Below, in pieces: positions 53,316-63,865 of a stretch of DNA of 64,000 bases. Origin of the DNA: Crossaster papposus. Taxonomy: Eukaryota > Echinodermata > Asteroidea > Velatida > Solasteridae. Positions within the stretch are counted from its first letter, which is position 1, and every line of letters begins with the position of its first letter. The translations under genes were made by a program, and so were the position numbers. Location: the NCBI GenBank assembly GCA_037893245.1, contig JBAIAA010000698.1, forward strand, positions 62,001 to 126,000, read 5' to 3'. The notes beneath the pieces are model-generated. The model had not been told where the DNA came from, did not search any database, and saw nothing but the letters and a program-made list of their open reading frames with translations.

Positions 53316-54121
53316 ATGTAAAGGGAAAGAAGTGTGCATAAGACATATGTAAATGGAAAGAAGTGTGAATAAGAAATATGTAAAGGGAAAGAAGTGTGCA
53401 TAAGAAATATGTAAAGGGAAAGAAGTGTGCATAAGAAATATGTAAAGGGAAAAAAGTGTGCATAAGAAATATGTAAAGGGAAAGAAGTGTGCATAAGAAA
53501 TATGTAAAGGGAAAGAAGTGTGCATAAGAAATATGTAAAGGGAAAGAAGTGTGCATAAGAAATATGTAAAGGGAAAGAAGTGTGCATAAGAAATATGTAA
53601 AGGGAAAGAAGTGTGCATAAGAAATATGTAAAGGGAAAGAAGTGTGCATAAGAAATATGTAAAGGGAAAGAAGTGTGCATAAGAAATATGTAAAGGGAAA
53701 GAAGTGTGCATAAGAAATATGTAAAGGGAAAGAAGTGTGCATAAGAAATATGTAAAGGGAAAGAAGTGTGCATAAGAAATATGTAAAGGGAAAGAAGTGT
53801 GCATAAGAAATATGTAAAGGGAAAGAAGTGTGCATAAGAAATATGTAAAGGGAAAGAATTGTGCATAAGAAATATGTAAAGGGAAAGAAGTGTGCATAAG
53901 AAATATGTAAAGGGAAAGAAGTGTGCATAAGAAATATGTAAAGGGAAAGAAGTGTGCATAAGAAATATGTAAAGGGAAAGAAGTGTGCATAAGAAATATG
54001 TAAAGGGAAAGAAGTGTGCATAAGAAATATGTAAAGGGAAAGAAGTTTGCATAATAAATATGTAAAGGGAAAGAAGTGTGCATAAGAAATATGTAAAGGG
54101 AAAGAAGTGTGCATAAGAAAT

Positions 54122-54157
54122 AAACACATGATGTGGGAACAAGCCCTCGAGTTAAAT
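54122..54157 (+). repeat. 36-bp insert, first member of doublet D3
   Basis: GTGGGAAC allele with CTCGAG at 54146-54151. Flanked by GAAAT on the left and ATGTAAAG on the right. Confidence 0.9.
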
Positions 54158-54250
54158 ATGTAAAGGGAAAGAAGTGTGCATAAGACATATGTAAAGGGAA
54201 AGAAGTGTGCATAAGAAATATGTAAAGGGAAAGAAGTGTGCATAAGAAAT

Positions 54251-54286
54251 AAACACATGATGTCGGGACAAGCCCTCGAGTTAAAT
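54251..54286 (+). repeat. 36-bp insert, second member of doublet D3
   Basis: GTCGGGAC allele with CTCGAG at 54275-54280. The TTA at 54281 ends a 1,025-codon - strand open frame. Confidence 0.9.
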
Positions 54287-55526
54287 ATGTAAAGGGAAAG
54301 AAGTGTGCATAAGACATATGTAAATGGAAAGAAGTGTGAATAAGAAATATGTAAAGGGAAAGAAGTGTGCATAAGAAATATGTAAAGGGAAAGAAGTGTG
54401 CATAAGAAATATGTAAAGGGAAAAAAGTGTGCATAAGAAATATGTAAAGGGAAAGAAGTGTGCATAAGAAATATGTAAAGGGAAAGAAGTGTGCATAAGA
54501 AATATGTAAAGGGAAAGAAGTGTGCATAAGAAATATGTAAAGGGAAAGAAGTGTGCATAAGAAATATGTAAAGGGAAAAAAGTGTGCATAAGAAATATGT
54601 AAAGGGAAAGAAGTGTGCATAAGAAATATGTAAAGGGAAAGAAGTGTGCATAAGAAATATGTAAAGGGAAAGAAGTGTGCATAAGAAATATGTAAAGGGA
54701 AAGAAGTGTGCATAAGAAATATGTAAAGGGAAAGAGGTGTGCATAAGAAATATGTAAAGGGAAAGAAGTGTGCATAAGAAATATGTAAAGGGAAAGAAGT
54801 GTGCATAAGAAATATGTAAAGGGAAAGAAGTGTGCATAAGAAATATGTAAAGGGAAAGAAGTGTGCATAAGAAATATGTAAAGGGAAAGAAGTGTGCATA
54901 AGAAATATGTAAAGGGAAAGAAGTGTGCATAAGAAATATGTAAAGGGAAAGAAGTGTGCATAAGAAATATGTAAAGGGAAAGAAGTGTGCATAAGAAATA
55001 TGTAAAGGGAAAGAAGTGTGCATAAGAAATATGTAAAGGGAAAGAAGTGTGCATAAGAAATATGTAAAGGGAAAGAAGTGTGCATAAGAAATATGTAAAG
55101 GGAAAGAAGTGTGCATAAGAAATATGTAAAGGGAAAGAAGTGTGCATAATAAATATGTAAAGGGAAAGAAGTGTGCATAAGAAATATGTAAAGGGAAAGA
55201 AGTGTGCATAAGAAATATGTAAAGGGAAAGAAGTGTGCATAAGAAATATGTAAAGGGAAAGAAGTGTGCATAAGAAATATGTAAAGGGAAAGAAGTGTGC
55301 ATAAGAAATATGTAAAGGGAAAGAAGTGTGCATAAGAAATATGTAAAGGGAAAGAAGTGTGCATAAGAAATATGTAAAGGGAAAGAAGTGTGCATAAGAA
55401 ACATGTAAAGGGAAAGAAGTGTGCATAAGAAATATGTAAAGGGAAAGAAGTTTGCATAAGAAATATGTAAAGGGAAAGAAGTGTGCATAAGAAATATGTA
55501 AAGGGAAAGAAGTGTGCATAAGAAAT

Positions 55527-55562
55527 AAACACATGATGTGGGAACAAGCCCTCGAGTTAAAT
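55527..55562 (+). repeat. 36-bp insert, first member of doublet D4
   Basis: GTGGGAAC allele with CTCGAG at 55551-55556. Followed by a GACATATG-marked unit. Confidence 0.9.
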
Positions 55563-55655
55563 ATGTAAAGGGAAAGAAGTGTGCATAAGACATATGTAAA
55601 GGGAAAGAAGTGTGCATAAGAAATATGTAAAGGGAAAGAAGTGTGCATAAGAAAT

Positions 55656-55691
55656 AAACACATGATGTCGGGACAAGCCCTCGAGTTAAAT
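55656..55691 (+). repeat. 36-bp insert, second member of doublet D4
   Basis: GTCGGGAC allele with CTCGAG at 55680-55685. This is the last doublet; the next insert is 2,485 bp away (79 units plus one insert) and single. Confidence 0.9.
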
Positions 55692-58140
55692 ATGTAAAGG
55701 GAAAGAAGTGTGCATAAGACATATGTAAAGGGAAAGAAGTGTGCATAAGAAATATGTAAAGGGAAAGAAGTGTGCATAAGAAATATGTAAAGGGAAAGAA
55801 GTGTGCATAAGAAATATGTAAAGGGAAAAAAGTGTGCATAAGAAATATGTAAAGGGAAAGAAGTGTGCATAAGAAATATGTAAAGGGAAAGAAGTGTGCA
55901 TAAGAAATATGTAAAGGGAAAGAAGTGTGCATAAGAAATATGTAAAGGGAAAGAAGTGTGCATAAGAAATATGTAAAGGGAAAGAAGTGTGCATAAGAAA
56001 TATGTAAAGGGAAAGAAGTGTGCATAAGAAATATGTAAAGGGAAAGAAGTGTGCATAAGAAATAGGTAAAGGGAAAGAAGTGTGCATAAGATATAGGTAA
56101 AGGGAAAGAAGTGTGCATAAGAAATATGTAAAGGGAAAGAAGTGTGCATAAGAAATATGTAAAGGGAAAGAAGTGTGCATAAGAAATATGTAAAGGGAAA
56201 GAAGTGTGCATAAAAAATATGTAAAGGGAAAGAAGTGTGCATAAGAAATATGTAAAGGGAAAGAAGTGTGCATAAGAAATATGTAAAGGGAAAGAAGTGT
56301 GCATAAGAAATATGTAAAGGGAAAGAAGTGTGCATAAGAAATATGTAAAGGGAAAGAAGTGTGCATAAGAAATATGTAAAGGGAAAGAAGTGTGCATAAG
56401 AAATATGTAAAGGGAAAGAAGTGTGCATAAGAAATATGTAAAGGGAAAGAAGTGTGCATAAGAAATATGTAAAGGGAAAGAAGTGTGCATAAGAAATATG
56501 TAAAGGGAAAGAAGTGTGCATAAGAAATATGTAAAGGGAAAGAAGTGTGCATAAGAAATATGTAAAGGGAAAGAAGTGTGCATACGAAATATGTAAAGGG
56601 AAAGAAGTGTGCATAAGAAATATGTAAAGGGAAAGAAGTGTGCATAAGAAATATGTAAAGGGAAAGAAGTGTGCATAAGAAATATGTAAAGGGAAAGAAG
56701 TGTGCATAAGAAATATATAAAGGGAAAGAAGTGTGCATAAGAAATATGTAAAGGGAAAGAAGTGTGCATAAGAAATATGTAAAGGGAAAGAAGTGTGCAT
56801 AAGAAATATGTAAAGGGAGAGAAGTGTGCATAAGAAATATTTAAAGGGAAAGAAGTGTGCATAAGAAATATGTAAAGGGAAAGAAGTGTGCATAAGAAAT
56901 ATATAAAGGGAAAGAAGTGTGCATAAGAAATATGTAAAGGGAAAGAAGTGTGCATAAGAAATATGTAAAGGGAAAGAAGTGTGCATAAGAAATATGTAAA
57001 GGGAAAGAAGTGTGCATAGGAAATATGTAAAGGGAAAGAAGTGTGCATAAGAAATATGTAAAGGGAAAGAAGTGTGCATAAGAAATATGTAAAGGGAAAG
57101 AAGTGTGCATAAGAAATATGTAAAGGGAAAGAAGTGTGCATGAGAAATATGTAAAGGGAAAGAAGTGTGCATAAGAAATATGTAAAGGGAAAGAAGTGTG
57201 CATAAGAAATATGTAAAGGAAAAGAAGTGTGCATAAGAAATATGTAAAGGGAAAGAAGTGTGCATAAGAAATATGTAAAGGGAAAGAAGTGTGCATAAGA
57301 AATATGTAAAGGGAAAGAAGTGTGCATAAGAAATATGTAAAGGGAAAGAAGTGTGCATAAGAAATATGTAAAGGGAAATAAGTGTGCATCAGAAATATGT
57401 AAAGGGAAAGAAGTGTGCATACGAAATATGTAAAGGGAAAGAAGTGTGCATAAGAAATATGTAAAGGGAAAGAAGTGTGCATAAGAAATATGTAAAGGGA
57501 AAGAAGTGTGCATAAGAAATATGTAAAGGGAAAGAAGTGTGCATAAGAAATATGTAAAGGGAAAGAAGTGTGCATAAGAAATATGTAAAGAGAAAGAAGT
57601 GTGCATAAGAAATATGTAAAGGGAAAGAAGTGTGCATAAGAAATATGTAAAGGGAAAAAAGTGTGCATAAGAAATATGTAAAAGGAAAGAAGTGTGCATA
57701 AGAAATATGTAAAGGGAAAGAAGTGTGCATAAGAAATATGTAAAGGGAAAGAAGTGTGCATAAGAAATATGTAAAGGGAAAGAAGTGTGCATAAGAAATA
57801 TGTAAAGGGAAAGAAGTGTGCATAAGAAATATGTAAAGGGAAAGAAGTGTGCATAAGAAATATGTAAAGGGAAAGAAGTGTGCATAAGAAATATGTAAAG
57901 GGAAAGAAGTGTGCATAAGAAATATGTAAAGGGAAAAAAGTGTGCATAAGAAATATGTAAAGGGAAAGAAGTGTGCATAAGAAATATGTAATGGGAAAGA
58001 AGTGTGCATAAGAAATATGTAAAGGGAAAGAAGTGTGCATAATAAATATGTAAAGGGAAAGAAGTGTGCATAAGAAATATGTAAAGGGAAATAAGTGTGC
58101 ATAAGAAATATGTAAAGGGAAAGAAGTGTGCATAAGAAAT

Positions 58141-58176
58141 AAACACATGATGTCGGGACAAGCCCTCGAGTTAAAT
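58141..58176 (+). repeat. 36-bp insert, single, head of E1
   Basis: GTCGGGAC allele with CTCGAG at 58165-58170. First of the single-type inserts, which are followed by AAAGGTAAAG rather than GACATATG. Confidence 0.9.
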
Positions 58177-58857
58177 ATGTAAAGGTAAAGAAGTGTGCAT
58201 AAGAAATAAAAAAGGGAAAGAAGTGTGCATAAGAAATATGTAAAGGGAAAGAAGTGTGCATAATAAATATGTAAAGGGAAATAAGTGTGCATAAGAAATA
58301 TGTAAAGGGAAAGACGTGTGCATAAGAAATATGTAAAGGGAAAGAAGTGTGCATAAGAAATATGTAAAGGGAAAGAAGTGTGCATAAGAAATATGTAAAG
58401 GGAAATAAGTGTGCATAAGAAATATGTAAAGGGAAAGAAGTGTGCATAAGAAATATGTAAAGGGAAAGAAGTGTGCATAAGAAATATGTAAAGGGAAAGA
58501 AGTGTGCATAAGAAATATGTAAAGAGAAAGAAGTGTGCATAAGAAATATGTAAAGGGAAAGAAGTGTGCATAATAAATATGTAAAGGGAAAGAAGTGTGC
58601 ATAAGAAATATGTAAAGGGAAAGAAGTGTGCATAAGAAATATGTAAAGGGAAAGAAGTGTGCATAAGAAATATGTAAAGGGAAAGAAGTGTGCATAAGAA
58701 ATATGTAAAGGGAAAGAAGTGTGCATAAGAAATATGTAAAGGGAAAGAAGTGTGCATAAGAAATATGTAAAGGGAAAGAAGTGTGCATAAGAAATATGTA
58801 AAGGGAAAGAAGTGTGCATAAGAAATATGTAAAGGGAAAGAAGTGTGCATAAGAAAT
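58141..58857. repeat. 717-bp insert-headed block E1
   Basis: Begins with an insert, then a unit with AAAGGTAAAG, then AAATAAAAAAGGG (one base shorter than consensus), AATAAATATG, AAATAAG and GACGTG. Length is 22 units plus 36 minus 1. The following block repeats the series at +717 (for example AATAAATATG 58574/59291), but agreement stops before about 58680. Confidence 0.85.
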
Positions 58858-58893
58858 AAACACATGATGTCGGGACAAGCCCTCGAGTTAAAT
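58858..58893 (+). repeat. 36-bp insert, single, head of block E2
   Basis: GTCGGGAC allele with CTCGAG at 58882-58887, exactly 717 bp after the previous one. It shares the AAAGGTAAAG and AAATAAAAAAGGG sequel but lacks the first AATAAATATG marker of E1. Confidence 0.9.
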
Positions 58894-60504
58894 ATGTAAA
58901 GGTAAAGAAGTGTGCATAAGAAATAAAAAAGGGAAAGAAGTGTGCATAAGAAATATGTAAAGGGAAAGAAGTGTGCATAAGAAATATGTAAAGGGAAATA
59001 AGTGTGCATAAGAAATATGTAAAGGGAAAGACGTGTGCATAAGAAATATGTAAAGGGAAAGAAGTGTGCATAAGAAATATGTAAAGGGAAAGAAGTGTGC
59101 ATAAGAAATATGTAAAGGGAAATAAGTGTGCATAAGAAATATGTAAAGGGAAAGAAGTGTGCATAAGAAATATGTAAAGGGAAAGAAGTGTGCATAAGAA
59201 ATATGTAAAGGGAAAGAAGTGTGCATAAGAAATATGTAAAGAGAAAGAAGTGTGCATAAGAAATATGTAAAGGGAAAGAAGTGTGCATAATAAATATGTA
59301 AAGGGAAAGAAGTGTGCATAAGAAATATGTAAAGGGAAAGAAGTGTGCATAAGAAATATGTAAAGGGAAAGAAGTGTGCATAAGAAATATGTAAAGAGAA
59401 AGAAGTGTGCATAAGAAATATGTAAAGGGAAAGAAGTGTGCATAAGAAATATGTAAAGGGAAAGAAGTGTGCATAAGAAATATGTAAAGGGAAAGAAGTG
59501 TGCATAAGAAATATGTAAAGGGAAAGAAGTGTGCATAAGAAATATGTAAAGGGAAAGAAGTGTGCATAAGAAATATGTAAAGGGAAAGAAGTGTGCATAA
59601 GAAATATGTAAAGGGAAAGAAGTGTGCATAAGAAATATGTAAAGGGAAAGAAGTGTGCATAATAAATATGTAAAGGGAAAGAAGTGTGCATAAGAAATAT
59701 GTAAAGGGAAAGAAGTGTGCATAAGAAATATGTAAAGGGAAAGAAGTGTGCATAAGAAATATGTAAAGGGAAAGAAGTGTGCATAAGAAATATGTAAAGG
59801 GAAAGAAGTGTGCATAAGAAATATGTAAAGGGAAAGAAGTGTGCATAAGAAATATGTAAAGGGAAAGAAGTGTGCATAAGACATATGTAAAGGGAAAGAA
59901 GTGTGCATAAGAAATATGTAAAGGGAAAGAAGTGTGCATAAGAAATATGTAAAGGGAAAGAAGTGTGCCTAAGAAATATGTAAAGGGAAAGAAGTGTGCA
60001 TAAGAAATATGTAAAGGGAAAGAAGTGTGCATAAGAAATATGTAAAGGGAAAGAAGTGTGCATAAGAAATATGTAAAGGGAAAGAAGTGTGCATAAGAAA
60101 TATGTAAAGGGAAAGAAGTGTGCATAAGAAATATGTAAAGGGAAAGAAGTGTGCATAAGAAATATGTAAAGGGAAAGAAGTGTGCATAAGAAATATGTAA
60201 AGGGAAAGAAGTGTGCATAAGAAATATGTAAAGGGAAAGAAGTGTGCATAAGAAATATGTAAAGGGAAAGAAGTGTGCATAAGAAATATGTAAAGGGAAA
60301 TAAGTGTGCATAAGAAATATGTAAAGGGAAAGAAGTGTGCATAAGAAATATGTAAAGGGAAAGAAGTGTGCATAAGAAATATGTAAAGGGAAAGAAGTGT
60401 GCATAATAAATATGTAAAGGGAAAGAAGTGTGCATAAGAAATATGTAAAGGGAAATAAGTGTGCATAAGAAATATGTAAAGGGAAAGAAGTGTGCATAAG
60501 AAAT

Positions 60505-60540
60505 AAACACATGATGTCGGGACAAGCCCTCGAGTTAAAT
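60505..60540 (+). repeat. 36-bp insert, single, head of block E3
   Basis: GTCGGGAC allele with CTCGAG at 60529-60534. Its downstream series, including AATAAATATG near 60628, matches E1 rather than E2, as expected for copy 2 of the 2,364-bp repeat. Confidence 0.9.
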
Positions 60541-61221
60541 ATGTAAAGGTAAAGAAGTGTGCATAAGAAATAAAAAAGGGAAAGAAGTGTGCATAAGAAA
60601 TATGTAAAGGGAAAGAAGTGTGCATAATAAATATGTAAAGGGAAATAAGTGTGCATAAGAAATATGTAAAGGGAAAGACGTGTGCATAAGAAATATGTAA
60701 AGGGAAAGAAGTGTGCATAAGAAATATGTAAAGGGAAAGAAGTGTGCATAAGAAATATGTAAAGGGAAATAAGTGTGCATAAGAAATATGTAAAGGGAAA
60801 GAAGTGTGCATAAGAAATATGTAAAGGGAAAGAAGTGTGCATAAGAAATATGTAAAGGGAAAGAAGTGTGCATAAGAAATATGTAAAGAGAAAGAAGTGT
60901 GCATAAGAAATATGTAAAGGGAAAGAAGTGTGCATAATAAATATGTAAAGGGAAAGAAGTGTGCATAAGAAATATGTAAAGGGAAAGAAGTGTGCATAAG
61001 AAATATGTAAAGGGAAAGAAGTGTGCATAAGAAATATGTAAAGGGAAAGAAGTGTGCATAAGAAATATGTAAAGGGAAAGAAGTGTGCATAAGAAATATG
61101 TAAAGGGAAAGAAGTGTGCATAAGAAATATGTAAAGGGAAAGAAGTGTGCATAAGAAATATGTAAAGGGAAAGAAGTGTGCATAAGAAATATGTAAAGGG
61201 AAAGAAGTGTGCATAAGAAAT

Positions 61222-61257
61222 AAACACATGATGTCGGGACAAGCCCTCGAGTTAAAT
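61222..61257 (+). repeat. 36-bp insert, single, head of block E4
   Basis: GTCGGGAC allele with CTCGAG at 61246-61251, again 717 bp after its partner. Downstream markers match E2. Confidence 0.9.
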
Positions 61258-63829
61258 ATGTAAAGGTAAAGAAGTGTGCATAAGAAATAAAAAAGGGAAA
61301 GAAGTGTGCATAAGAAATATGTAAAGGGAAAGAAGTGTGCATAAGAAATATGTAAAGGGAAATAAGTGTGCATAAGAAATATGTAAAGGGAAAGACGTGT
61401 GCATAAGAAATATGTAAAGGGAAAGAAGTGTGCATAAGAAATATGTAAAGGGAAAGAAGTGTGCATAAGAAATATGTAAAGGGAAATAAGTGTGCATAAG
61501 AAATATGTAAAGGGAAAGAAGTGTGCATAAGAAATATGTAAAGGGAAAGAAGTGTGCATAAGAAATATGTAAAGGGAAAGAAGTGTGCATAAGAAATATG
61601 TAAAGAGAAAGAAGTGTGCATAAGAAATATGTAAAGGGAAAGAAGTGTGCATAATAAATATGTAAAGGGAAAGAAGTGTGCATAAGAAATATGTAAAGGG
61701 AAAGAAGTGTGCATAAGAAATATGTAAAGGGAAAGAAGTGTGCATAAGAAATATGTAAAGAGAAAGAAGTGTGCATAAGAAATATGTAAAGGGAAAGAAG
61801 TGTGCATAAGAAATATGTAAAGGGAAAGAAGTGTGCATAAGAAATATGTAAAGGGAAAGAAGTGTGCATAAGAAATATGTAAAGGGAAAGAAGTGTGCAT
61901 AAGAAATATGTAAAGGGAAAGAAGTGTGCATAAGAAATATGTAAAGGGAAAGAAGTGTGCATAAGAAATATGTAAAGGGAAAGAAGTGTGCATAAGAAAT
62001 ATGTAAAGGGAAAGAAGTGTGCATAATAAATATGTAAAGGGAAAGAAGTGTGCATAAGAAATATGTAAAGGGAAAGAAGTGTGCATAAGAAATATGTAAA
62101 GGGAAAGAAGTGTGCATAAGAAATATGTAAAGGGAAAGAAGTGTGCATAAGAAATATGTAAAGGGAAAGAAGTGTGCATAAGAAATATGTAAAGGGAAAG
62201 AAGTGTGCATAAGAAATATGTAAAGGGAAAGAAGTGTGCATAAGACATATGTAAAGGGAAAGAAGTGTGCATAAGAAATATGTAAAGGGAAAGAAGTGTG
62301 CATAAGAAATATGTAAAGGGAAAGAAGTGTGCCTAAGAAATATGTAAAGGGAAAGAAGTGTGCATAAGAAATATGTAAAGGGAAAGAAGTGTGCATAAGA
62401 AATATGTAAAGGGAAAGAAGTGTGCATAAGAAATATGTAAAGGGAAAGAAGTGTGCATAAGAAATATGTAAAGGGAAAGAAGTGTGCATAAGAAATATGT
62501 AAAGGGAAAGAAGTGTGCATAAGAAATATGTAAAGGGAAAGAAGTGTGCATAAGAAATATGTAAAGGGAAAGAAGTGTGCATAAGAAATATGTAAAGGGA
62601 AAGAAGTGTGCATAAGAAATATGTAAAGGGAAAGAAGTGTGCATAAGAAATATGTAAAGGGAAATAAGTGTGCATAAGAAATATGTAAAGGGAAAGAAGT
62701 GTGCATAAGAAATATGTAAAGGGAAAGAAGTGTGCATAAGAAATATGTAAAGGGAAAGAAGTGTGCATAAGAAATATGTAAAGGGAAAGAAGTGTGCATA
62801 AGAAATATGTAAAGGGAAAGAAGTGTGCATAAGAAATATGTAAAGGGAAAGAAGTGTGCATCAGAAATATGTAAAGGGAAAGAAGTGTGCATAAGAAATA
62901 TGTAAAGGGAAAGAAGTGTGCATAAGAAATATGTAAAGGGAAAGAAGTGTGCATAAGAAATATGTAAAGGGAAAGAAGTGTGCATAAGAAATATGTAAAG
63001 GGAAAGAAGTGTGCATAAGAAATATGTAAAGGGAAAGAAGTGTGCATAAGAAATATGTAAAGGGAAAGAAGTGTGCATAAGAAATATGTAAAGGGAAAGA
63101 AGTGTGCATAAGAAATATGTAAAGGGAAAGAAGTGTGCATAAGAAATATGTAAAGGGAAAGAAGTGTGCATAAGAAATATGTAAAGGGAAAGAAGTGTGC
63201 ATAAGAAATATGTAAAGGGAAAGAAGTGTGCATAAGAAATATGTAAAGGGAAAGAAGTGTGCATAAGAAATATGTAAAAGGAAAGAAGTGTGCATAAGAA
63301 ATATGTAAAGGGAAAGAAGTGTGCATAAGAAATATGTAAAGGGAAAGAAGTGTGCATAGGAAATATGTAAAGGGAAAGAAGTGTGCATAAGAAATATGTA
63401 AAGGGAAAGAAGTGTGCATAAGAAATATGTAAAGGGAAAGAAGTGTGCATAAGAAATATGTAAAGGGAAAGAAGTGTGCATAAGAAATATGTAAAGAGAA
63501 AGAAGTGTGCATAAGAAATATGTAAAGGGAAAGAAGTGTGCATAATAAATATGTAAAGGGAAAGAAGTGTGCATAAGAAATATGTAAAGGGAAAGAAGTG
63601 TGCATAAGAAATATGTAAAGGGAAAGAAGTGTGCATAAGAAATATGTAAAGGGAAAGAAGTGTGCATAAGAAATATGTAAAGGGAAAGAAGTGTGCATAA
63701 GAAATATGTAAAGGGAAAGAAGTGTGCATAAGAAATATGTAAAGGGAAAGAAGTGTGCATAAGAAATATGTAAAGGGAAAGAAGTGTGCATAAGAAATAT
63801 GTAAAGGGAAAGAAGTGTGCATAAGAAAT

Positions 63830-63865
63830 AAACACATGATGTCGGGACAAGCCCTCGAGTTAAAT
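63830..63865 (+). repeat. 36-bp insert, single, head of block E5 (cut by window end)
   Basis: GTCGGGAC allele with CTCGAG at 63854-63859. It is followed by AAAGGTAAAG, AAATAAAAAAGGG and AAATAAG in E2/E4 order; the window ends before the GACGTG marker would appear. Distance from the previous insert is 2,608 bp: 83 units plus 36 minus 1. Confidence 0.9.

Larger units (their letters stand above)
53076..53453. repeat. Doublet higher-order block D2
   Basis: Same order as D1: GTTTGC at 53076, inserts at 53151-53186 and 53280-53315 (129 bp apart), GACATATG after each, and GGGAAAAAAG at 53453. The offsets from CTCGAG (-99 and +278) match the other blocks exactly. Private variants shared only with D3 are AAATGGAAAG and GTGTGAATAAG, just after the second insert. 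Confidence 0.9.
54047..54424. repeat. Doublet higher-order block D3
   Basis: GTTTGC at 54047, inserts at 54122-54157 and 54251-54286, GGGAAAAAAG at 54424. It shares derived variants with D2 that D1 and D4 lack, so D2 and D3 are the closest relatives. Confidence 0.9.
53151..55092. repeat. 971-bp tandem copy pair (D2 to D3)
   Basis: D3 repeats D2 at an offset of exactly 971 bp. The matching points are CTCGAG 53175/54146 and 53304/54275, the AAATGG and GTGTGAATAAG variants near 53354-53369/54325-54340, and GGGAAAAAAG 53453/54424. The length equals 29 units plus two inserts. The first copy is 53151-54121. The second copy is recognisable through about 54424; identity further right is not established because few markers are available. 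Confidence 0.8.
55452..55829. repeat. Doublet higher-order block D4
   Basis: GTTTGC at 55452, inserts at 55527-55562 and 55656-55691, GGGAAAAAAG at 55829, all at the same offsets as D1-D3. It lacks the AATAAATATG change that follows GTTTGC in D1-D3, and the AAATGG and GTGAAT changes of D2-D3. Confidence 0.9.
58141..60504. repeat. 2,364-bp higher-order repeat, copy 1
   Basis: Markers recur at +2,364 bp: CTCGAG 58165/60529 and 58882/61246; GACATATG 59882/62246; GCCTAAG 59968/62332; AAATAAG 60301/62665; and, upstream of the first insert, AATAAATATG 58043/60407 and AAATAAG 58092/60456. The copy consists of a 717-bp insert-headed block, a second such block, then further units with their own point variants. 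The repeated identity therefore begins slightly left of 58141. Confidence 0.85.
60505..62868. repeat. 2,364-bp higher-order repeat, copy 2
   Basis: Matches copy 1 at every marker through 62665. The expected AATAAATATG marker at 62771 and an insert near 62869 are absent; consensus-like units continue instead until the next insert at 63830. The copy boundary therefore lies between 62665 and 62771 and the final 0.1 kb is not truly duplicated. Confidence 0.75.

Noticed and set aside
53304..53340. Transposon terminal inverted repeats on the insert
   Set aside because: Insert ends (AAAC and GAGTT) pair over only about three bases, too little to support inverted termini. Only the AAAT flanks suggest insertion.
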